Positions 22,001-29,593 of a stretch of 29,593 nt of DNA are shown piece after piece (position 1 is the stretch's first letter; every line of letters starts with the position of its first letter). Source of the stretch: Pelargonium nanum. Its lineage: Eukaryota > Streptophyta > Magnoliopsida > Geraniales > Geraniaceae. Under the pieces are notes generated by a model. That model saw only the letters and a program-made list of their open reading frames with translations. It was not told the origin of the DNA and did no database searches. The DNA is taken from positions 1 through 29,593 of the forward strand of contig JAYMTF010000822.1 in the NCBI GenBank assembly GCA_036897485.1, in the 5' to 3' direction. A program made the translations under genes and the position numbers.

Positions 22001-24937
22001 TTTGAGAAAAATTAAGAAGGTAGTTAGTGTTGTACATTTCTTCTTGTAACCCCATGACCATGTGTTGTAAGAAACTTAAGGGTTACTAACTTATTATAGG
22101 GATACTATTGGTAATTCATACATAACCAACTTCCTAAAAAGGAAAGAGGACTCTCATTTTGAGACAAAAATGCAAGACAAACAGGACACTCACTTTGGGA
22201 CGGAGGGAGTAAATAAAAGCCAAGAGAATGTTCCACTTACTGGTACAGAGGAGACTCTTTGTATACTTGAGCAAAATCTAAACCAAGTTGTGCTTCTGAC
22301 AGGGTGTTAGTAATCTCCAGCATCCATGTCGCTGGATTATAATTTTCTTTGATCCTTGGTACACCAGGGATTCCCTATTAATAAGACATTAGAATAGTAA
22401 ACATGTAAATGATAATATCAAAATAAAAGCTTTCCCCGAGGGATTTAAAGTTCTTATAGCAAGCTTACCTCAAAATATTGTATAAGTTTACTTGAATGTT
22501 CACCCAATAGTCCAGAGTAGACAATTTGTCCTCCCTTTTTCATTAGAATGAGCTGAAGATATAGTATAGTATGTCAATTGGTGGATTAGGAAAAACAAGT
22601 TGGTCATATGTGTCATAAAGCGTATGCATTTTATTTTCTTGTATTGGTTTAATAATAGATGGATCAATGTACATACCTCATCAAATGCCTCAAATATATC
22701 GATATTTGGCTGATGGATGGTACAAACTACTGTTCTACCCGTTTCAACGATATTCTTCACAGCACGCATGACAATTGCAGCTGCTCTAGCATCTAGACCA
22801 GATGTGGGTTCATCCATGAATATAATAGAAGGATTAGAAACCAGTTCCACTGCTATGGTTAGTCGCTTCCGCTGCTCATTTGATAAACCACTTTTTCCTG
22901 GGATGCCAACCAGAGAATCTTTAATTTCATCGAGTTCAATTCGCTCAAGAACATCCTTCACAAATTCCTGCACAACATGTTTGAAATCAATTTTTGAAAT
23001 CTAACGAATCCAGAACTAGTTCTGTTGGGATAATTTTCCATTATAACTTTAAAGAGTAAGGCTTTCCTTGTTAGCATGTTACGTATGGTTTATCATGTTA
23101 GAACTTAAAACTGTGCTTATAAGTTACTGATTCTCAAATTAGTGGTTTTAATAAGTTTGGCAGTATATACATACAGCTAGAGGCTATATTAGGTACTATA
23201 TGAGATTCAGCTTCAATAACTTAATGTATCTCTAATGTTTTTTTTTTCCAGTGGCAGCTGCATCTCATGCAATGTAATATTATAATTTAGGTACTTTAAT
23301 ATATCAAAATAAAGTTCGTGCAACAGAGTTTATATATGTAAGAAGCATCTTACTGCTCTTGTATCGGCATCAACTTCTGAAGGTAGTCGCAGCCAAGCTG
23401 AGAATATCACTGATTCTTCCACAGTTATTTGTGGAGAATGTATGTCACTTTGTTCACAGTAACCTGACACCCTAGCAAAAGTTTCTTGAATCTTAGGAGA
23501 ACCTCCAACATTTATAGTTCCTTTGATATAACCAGTAGTTTTCCTTCCAGCAAGAACATCCATGAGAGTTGTCTTTCCAGCTCCACTTTCCCCCATCAAA
23601 GCCGTAAGCTTACCAGGTCTAAACGCTCCTGTGATGTCATGAAGAAGCTGGAGTTCTTTTTCATGGAATCCTTGTTTTCTCATCTCCTGGAATTAAAATC
23701 ATTTTCAAACGCAACATAACACATCCGAAATTATCTTTTCAACTTTCAAGAACTTATGAGGGTCTATTCTAGACTTATGTAATTTACCTGTGGAGTATCA
23801 ACAGAATACTGAATATTTTGAAATGTTAATGTCAAAGGCTCGAAGTGTAGGGCCATTCTTTCTGTTTTGTCAAATATTCCAATCATGAAAAAAAAATCAA
23901 TCTTAAAACTTAGGTAGCCTGCACTGATGAGTGATGACATTATATAACAGTGCATCCAATTGAGAAAAGGAAGAGTGAAACAACCATCTTACCTTTCCTT
24001 CCTTCATCTTCCTTTCTTGATAAGGATGCTCTAGGATGTGACTCATAAACATTTTGTGACCCATGTATACAGTTTTTGCCACTTCGCTTTTCATGAGAGA
24101 CAAAAGTTGTTGATGTTCCCGGAGCTAACCTTACACAAATCATTAGTGGATGCAGATTAGCACTTAGCAATTGATATGGACTGCTTACTGTGTACCTGAG
24201 CTACTTAAGAGTTAAGACAGATAAGCAGCAAACAAGAAGGAACTTACAGTTCAAGAAAGTCAGAGCTAAGGTAAATCCAATGTTGAATACTATAGCTAAC
24301 CCAAACAGTGCCCCTACCGATACCCAATAGAAGTACCCTTCAAAGTTCAGACTATGGTTCGATAAAGTTTCTTGTCCTATAGTTTGGTTAGCTGTTGTTA
24401 CCTGTATGGTTACAACTATATATTCAGCGTCACAAAAAAATTATTGGAATATTTAACATTTTAGGTGGAACATTTTGAATATACCTTCATCCACCGTGGA
24501 GCGAGGAATTCATTCACTGACACACCTATTGCAGCATACGACACTGGGGTGGTCCAGAAGCCCCACTTAAGCCATGTAGGCAAAGAAGCTAAATTTAAAA
24601 TTAAAAAAAAAAAAAAAAAAAGTTACATGAGATTCATATTAGCACTTCTTGGAACCATCATAAGATTGAGCTTTAGAGGTCCTTACATAGTGGAAGGATG
24701 AATCCACTGAATAACAACATTACCAGTACAGTAACACTACCACAGAATATTGCTAGCACCTCAGTTTGACAAATTGATGCAAGGAAGCGAAACATTGCAA
24801 TAGCGGTCTGATGTAGAGCAAAAAATATAAGGAATTGACAGAAAAACCTGGCAATAATTCCAAATTGGTGAACTTAGGGATGAAATGAAATTTGGATATT
24901 GTTAGGTGCACGTGCACACACACTCATACAATGATTG

Positions 24938-24975
<38 letters not shown>

Positions 24976-27900
24976 AGCATCAATACTCACCTTTCTACCT
25001 CTGGGCTATATCCCATAACATAGTAAGTAAGGGCTGTCCAAATAAAAGACTCCACCAGAGAAAGTGGGATCTTTAAGAGAAATGATGGAACAGAGTAAGC
25101 CCAAGCAGGGTACAGATTAAAATCTCTTTGTTGGTAGAAAACGGGAAGTTTGGAAACAGTTATAATCGTTTCTCCAATTCCATTTGTCAGGATCCTAAGG
25201 GCCCCATAAAACATTGATCCTAAATAATAATTTGCGTCCTTTAAATTGATCTCCATCCTCGAGCCTAGGAATATTGTCATCGCTATGACTCCAGTTATGA
25301 CGAGCTGAAATAAGAAAAAAAATGCATGAAGGATATAGCTGTCTCATTCCTTGTCTTGAAATACTTGGAGGAGATAGTTATTTGTGAAACATTATAAGTT
25401 ACCTGAACCAATCTGAATATGTGAAGAGATGAATTTCGTCTCATTAGTAGAATTTCTCTGTCCAAGCAAGCCTTGAATAACTCCCAATTGCTAATAGAGT
25501 ACTTGCTATGAGATAGAACATTCTGCTCAGACTGAGAGTAATCATTCGTCTTTGAGAGCTCCTCATGCAGCTGTTGTCCTATAGGACAAGCCTTGAATTT
25601 CTCAGAGAACTCATCGACTGAAACATATTGGTAAGGTAACTTGTTATTGTACCAATATTGCGGCTGGTCCTTTCTGGAGATTACCTGCTTACATTAAAGG
25701 TAAGCATAGAAAGTTAATCAAATTCAAAAAGTTGCATAGACTAGAAAGGAAAGCTTTGGATAGATTAGGAACTGTGTACCTCTTGAAGGAAATCAGCAAC
25801 ACCCTTTCTTTTTGGGCACTTGAAGCCGCAGTTTTCAAAGAACTTGATAATATAGCTTCGAGGGCCATGATATACTATTTTCCCTTCTGCATATAAGATT
25901 ATGTCATCGAAAAGCTCAAAGGTTTCAGGGGCCGGCTGAAGAAGTGATATCAGTGCAGTTGCATCTGTTATGTGAACCAATTGCTGAAGACATGTAATAA
26001 TCTGAAAGGTGGTGGAACTGTCCAATCCATTTGAGATTTCATCCATGAAAAAGGCTCTTCTTGGACCAACAATCATCTCTCCTACCAGAAAGAATTCACA
26101 AAAAGCTTTATGAAAGATGTATTTGCTCATATTGTTGCATAAGAACATGCTTTTCTTTTTTTCTTTTTTGACATATCAGATTAGAATATCTTAACTGATA
26201 TAGTTTTTCCTATGTAGCTGATACTAAACTGGTCATCTATTTTATTTGGAGTGAATATTAATAGAAGCAGGGCATCAGATAAAGTTAAAGGAGGTATTAT
26301 TAGGGGAAACGGGTTAAGAGCTTCAAGTAAGTAGTCAACAGAATCCTAATTTTTCAGAAAATTATGCATTTCCAGTAATATGAGATTATTATGTTGCAAA
26401 ATGCATTGACCATGTTGACATTCTTTGCCTGTATAATTTTGTTTCTATTTTATTAGCATTTTGCAGTTGAGGCCATGATATGATGAGTGCCAGATTGTAA
26501 ATATTTCTGTATAATATGGGATGAACAAGAAGTAGACAAGAAGCCATTTATTAGATAGGAAAAAAACAAAAAGGAATATCAAATCCTTTTCCTTCGCTTA
26601 CGAGAAATATGAAATGTTATGAACTAGTAATTTTCTATGGAGAGAGAGAGAGACTACACTGGCATCAAATAGAAATCTCTTAAGAAGATAGTTAACTGTG
26701 AGAAACCAAGTAAAACTACCAACCTGTTGCCAGTCTTCTCTGCTGACCTCCCGATATACCTCTTCTCATGGCATCTCCAACAATTGTGTCAGCACAAATG
26801 TCCAGGCCAAGGATCTATTCAGTAAAAGGTTTGGAATGAGATAAAGTAGCACATCACAACAAAAGCTTATTGGTATGCAAGACCAAGGATTCATAGCCTT
26901 CCCACATTCTTCACTTTCTAGCAATTATATTTTAGACATTTATGAGAAATTACCTTCAAAGTGTAATCTGTTTGAATGGTTTTTTCCAGTCCACTAATTG
27001 ATGTGGCCTGTAAGAAAATGGCATTTATTTTTCAAAATTTGTCATTCAGGGAATAAATTAAAATTAGTCACCAGAAACGTAATATGTCGTTGGATACCTT
27101 CATATATGTATCTATATCTGGTTCTGGAATAATTCCGGCCTGCTTCTCCCTTCTACTGACTTCCAACATGATCTCTTCGAAAGACGACAAGCAAGTTAGT
27201 CAAATGTGACTTCAAAATCTAGCTGCAGATTACACTCTGCTAACAACCAATCTATTGGGTGCGAGTGAGCAGTCATAGAGTACCTGTTCTGCTTTGTACA
27301 CCCTGACAACGAGCCGAGAAGTCAATGGTTTCTCGCACTGTCATCTCAGGTAGATGCAGGTCGTATTGGCTTATGTAGGCTGATGTTTTCTGTGCCATGA
27401 GGTTTTCAAGTTTGCAACTGTTGTAATATATTTCTCCCTTGACCTGAACAGAACAAGTATCGTCAAGCATACAAAGATTGATCACAGTTCAGATAGTTAA
27501 GTTGTTATTTTTCATTTTTTATCATCAGCCAGATAGATTTTATGCAAGCATAACCTCGTACTGATTACAATGGATTTGTACTCTTTTAGTATTGTAGTTT
27601 GATAGTATTGTAATGAAATGAAGGCTTTCGAGCATAAATTATACGATTGGCGGATACCTTTAGAGAGTTGTCTAGCTCTCCGGCAAGGGCTTTCAGCAAG
27701 GTGGTCTTCCCACACCCAGGTGGGCCAAGCAAAAGGGTCATCCTGAAACAAAACTCATTCAGTCATTTCATCAAACACCTTGTGTGCATACATAATAATT
27801 AACACACCATGTTACCACCTTGAGGGTTTGATAATGCCACTGACTCCATTAATGATGCTAAGCTTAGCTTTCTGAGATTTGCAGCATGACAATTTTGCAA

Positions 27901-28123
27901 ACACCTGCTCAAATTAAATGAAGATCAAGCACAATTAATTAGTACTATCTAAAAGAAAGTAACTGGTACTAAATAAGGAAGGTAGTTGAGTTAACTCACA
28001 GAGAAGATGGATTTGAAAGTGTTCCATAGGGTGGGAAGGGGCTTGCCTTGGACAACTACACACTCTGATTCAACCTTTAGGTTTTGGAACCTAACCTCTA
28101 CAGTGGGCTGTTTCACTCCAACC
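19045..28123 (-). CDS. Full-size PDR-type ABCG transporter, AtABCG30-like, first exon not found (partial)
   Basis: Twenty-three exons corresponding to exons 2-24 of the + strand paralogue join in frame (high to low): 28123-28000, 27904-27819, 27742-27658, 27443-27284, 27174-27098, 27007-26954, 26814-26724, 26081-25780, 25684-25403, 25304-24991, 24847-24687, 24588-24485, 24401-24248, 24124-23993, 23861-23788, 23686-23354, 22967-22677, 22552-22469, 22374-22241, 21332-21105, 20491-20320, 20234-19980 and 19311-19045. That is about 1321 residues, ending LNFQRR. NBD1 has GPPGCGKTT, an unusual signature [12 protein letters not shown] and [17 protein letters not shown]2 has [20 protein letters not shown] and [17 protein letters not shown]. 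Both membrane domains are present. No stops or frameshifts were seen. The N-terminal exon (about 127 residues in the paralogue) should precede 28123 but is not recognisable to the window edge. Same family and likely plasma-membrane location as its neighbour; substrate unknown. Introns 20, 21 and 23 carry transposons. Confidence 0.9.
19598..19800 (+). mobile_element. TRIM-like LTR retroelement fossil in the last intron of the minus-strand ABCG gene
   Basis: A 100-bp unit at 19598-19697 starts TGTTAATG, carries the CCCACATCG word typical of plant TRIM terminal repeats, and ends CA. It is followed directly by TAGTATCAGAG (19698-19708), close to the initiator-Met tRNA primer site used by many plant LTR elements. 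The start of a second terminal repeat follows at 19738, nearly identical for about 30 bases (AATGTGTCCCACATCGAAAG). There is no coding capacity. It is broken and incomplete, and lies opposite to the host gene. The right limit is approximate. Confidence 0.7.
20677..20932. mobile_element. Stowaway-like MITE in intron 21 of the minus-strand ABCG gene
   Basis: The left end CTACCTCTGTTTCATAATAA and the complement of the right end CTACATCTGTTTCATAATAA form inverted repeats of about 25 bp with two mismatches (continuing GTGTC and ATGTC). They match the Stowaway terminus type CTCCCTCCGTTTCATAATAAGTG. TA precedes the left end (20675-20676); the right flank is CA, so one target copy has changed. The element is 256 bp with no coding content. 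Confidence 0.85.
20962..20984. repeat. (GT)n microsatellite
   Basis: A nearly pure GT run, interrupted once by CT, about 120 bases inside intron 21 of the minus-strand ABCG gene, counting from the exon 21 donor. Confidence 0.8.
21966..22209. mobile_element. Stowaway MITE in intron 20 of the minus-strand ABCG gene
   Basis: The left end CTCCCTTCATCCCATAATGA and the complement of the right end CTCCCTCCGTCCCAAAGTGA are inverted repeats with Stowaway-type termini, flanked by TA on both sides (21964-21965 and 22210-22211). It is 244 bp and ends 31 bases before exon 20, close to its donor. Confidence 0.88.
24941..24971. repeat. (AG)n microsatellite beside a splice donor
   Basis: About 15 AG units. 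In the minus-strand transcript this is a (CU)15 tract starting about 20 bases after the donor of exon 11 (exon end 24991). A 12-base palindrome GTGCACGTGCAC with a CACGTG core lies close by at 24906-24917. Confidence 0.9.
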
Positions 28124-28286
28124 CTGGTGATTTACAATTTCCAAAACATAACATAAGTGCAATCAACAAACATAACTAGACCTTTCTCTGTCTTTTTAAG
28201 TTGTGATCCCATTTCAAGCAGCATGGGAAGGGAAATGTACAGACATTTTTGGGCCACCCTTAATCAATCATATCATAATCTACCTC

Positions 28287-28385
28287 CTTTTTTTTTTTTT
28301 TTTTTTTAAACCACCGGTTTAATCCGGGTCGAGTCTTAGTCACAGTTAAGGCTCCTCACCCCTCCCCATGGATATGTTTAGTGGG
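28287..28385 (-). mobile_element. Short SINE-like retroposon with 12-bp target duplication
   Basis: The 12-base word ATAATCTACCTC flanks the block perfectly at 28275-28286 and 28386-28397. The insert has a 20-base T run (28288-28307), that is, a poly(A) tail on the minus strand. Read on the minus strand, the body carries GACTCGACCCGG, which resembles a polymerase III box B; no box A is evident. The body is only about 78 bases, so it is probably a 5'-truncated copy. The intact duplication and long A tail suggest a fairly recent insertion. Confidence 0.78.
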
Positions 28386-29462
28386 ATAATCTACCTCTAT
28401 TGTGATTATGATTGTTGTTGGAGCCCAGTGATTGAAAGGAAGACTCGGAGGTACTAACGAACGAGTTGAAATGTTAAAAGTTGAAAAAAAGAAAATAAAA
28501 GTGCACTAGGTGTTTAAACGAATAGGTCGGAAAGTTTGGTATGACGAATCTTACGAGTTTGAGTCTGAATGAGCTATCAGAGAATCTAAATGAGAGTTCA
28601 TATGTCATTAGTAGTTGTTCATCGTGTTCCTTTTCCAGTATGTAATTATGTTTTCTAATTGTGTATTGGTGTAGTATGTGAAATTCTAGTGGGTGAGAAG
28701 CTTAAATCAGGTGAGAGCAATACGCTGAAACAAACGAGTAGCACGTTCTCCGTTTGTGTGAGTAATTTTAAATAAATCGAGTAAATACTCTAAGATTGAA
28801 GATTTATTTGTACTTGGGAGTTGACAAATTCAATATAGTGCAACTGTAAAAGTAATCAAGTCATCGAATATCGTGCACTATGTGATATATGCTCACATCT
28901 GATTAGAGATGGTCACATCTAATCAAATAGATAGTTTGTATTTGTTTAGAGATGATCCTAACTTGATCAATTATGGATGGGAGATTACCTTGAAATTGTA
29001 ATACATTTTTAATTCCAACTTATTTTCCAAATTTGATTATTTTTATACATGAATTATTGCAAATAAAGCAATCCTCGTTGATGCATATATTCTGGCGCTT
29101 CTTGCTGCTGGCTAAATTCACTTCACATGAGAAACGGTGCAGCTAATTATGGCATCTACAAATCTAAATTAATTAGTAATAATTAGTTTTAATTAATTAA
29201 GCTATTCACACTCCTCAACTCAACCAACACCAAAATGACAAAAGGAATATACAAAGACCCTAATGTAGATAACTAAAGAAAGACCTCACTCTCAGTCCAC
29301 CATAATATTATATTATTCCATCAACTTTTTGTCCTTAATAGAAACAAAAAAATAATAACAATGACTAAAAAATTATTTCATATGTGTTGTGACAGTGCAA
29401 AACACAAACATTTCTTCTAACGTTTTTCTTTCAAAATTTTGTAAAGGGTTAAAGGTTTTTTC

Positions 29463-29592
29463 GGTACCCAGGCTTTTTTCGAAAACCCAATTTGATACTT
29501 ATTTCGTTACTTCGCCCAATTTAGTACCTAGACTTCAATATCACGCCCAATTGAGTACCTGCACTATTATTGTAAACCCAATATGATGCCTG
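29463..29592. repeat. Degenerate ~30-bp tandem repeat at the right edge
   Basis: The motif CCCAATTTGATACTT recurs as CCCAATTTAGTACCT, CCCAATTGAGTACCT and CCCAATATGATGCCT, starting at 29486, 29515, 29546 and 29578. A GGTACCCAGGC variant comes first at 29463. Periods are 29, 31 and 32 bases. The array runs to the end of the window and probably continues. It may be the subterminal part of a larger transposon; class unknown. Confidence 0.6.
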
Positions 29593-29593
29593 C

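Larger units (their letters stand above)
28124..29593. other. Region upstream of exon 2 of the minus-strand ABCG gene: intron 1 and/or promoter
   Basis: A consensus acceptor (CACCAG) precedes exon 2 at 28123, so an upstream exon must exist or have existed. No stretch on the minus strand encodes anything like the conserved end of exon 1 ([11 protein letters not shown] and RIDK in the paralogue). The region holds a SINE-like insert at 28287-28385 and a degenerate tandem repeat at the right edge. The rest is AT-rich with nothing recognised. Confidence 0.5.

Noticed and set aside
22717-23004. Plus-strand open frames opposite the NBD exons of the minus-strand ABCG gene
   Set aside because: They are antisense shadows of strongly conserved NBD2 coding sequence.
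29000-29012. TTACCTTGAA (complement TTCAAGGTAA) as a donor for a missing ABCG exon 1
   Set aside because: The bases before it on the minus strand do not encode the conserved exon 1 end, so it is only a chance donor-like word.
1-29593. CRISPR arrays, prokaryotic operons or phage-type defence systems
   Set aside because: Introns and gene families are plant nuclear; no repeat-spacer arrays or bacterial gene organisation are present.

Overview
This is nuclear DNA from a flowering plant, almost certainly a eudicot. Genes are split by many short AT-rich GT-AG introns, intergenic DNA is AT-rich, and small plant transposons (Stowaway MITEs, SINE-like copies, a TRIM fossil) sit in introns and spacers. 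The genus cannot be fixed from the sequence alone.

Layout, left to right. (1) 1058-3962 (+): an intact receptor-like kinase of the RLCK-V type in 7 coding exons, 494 aa, with an intron in its 5' leader. (2) 5115-7626 (+): an intact two-exon plastid P-class PPR protein, 544 aa, closely resembling Arabidopsis At3g06430 (EMB2750/PPR2). It has an 18-bp minisatellite in its N-terminal coding region and an intron whose donor half is tandemly duplicated. (3) 9895-17795 (+): an intact full-size PDR-type ABCG transporter of the AtABCG30 kind; 24 exons join in frame to 1452 aa. (4) 28123-19045 (-): a second ABCG30-like transporter, tail-to-tail with the first. Twenty-three of the expected 24 exons are present, in frame and at the same intron positions, but the N-terminal exon is not found before the right edge.

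The two ABCG genes are paralogues from a local inverted duplication. They lie 1.25 kb apart at their 3' ends and have since diverged in intron size and transposon load: one Stowaway MITE in the first, and two Stowaway MITEs plus a TRIM fossil in the second. Known relatives move hydrophobic compounds such as abscisic acid or defence metabolites across the plasma membrane; the substrate here is not known. The kinase and PPR genes have no evident functional link to the transporters.

I see no new multi-gene system. The points most worth following are a probable GC-AG intron in the first ABCG gene where its paralogue uses GT, a duplicated and altered splice donor in the PPR intron, a Cys beside the NBD2 signature, the missing first exon of the second ABCG gene, and several well-bounded small transposons.
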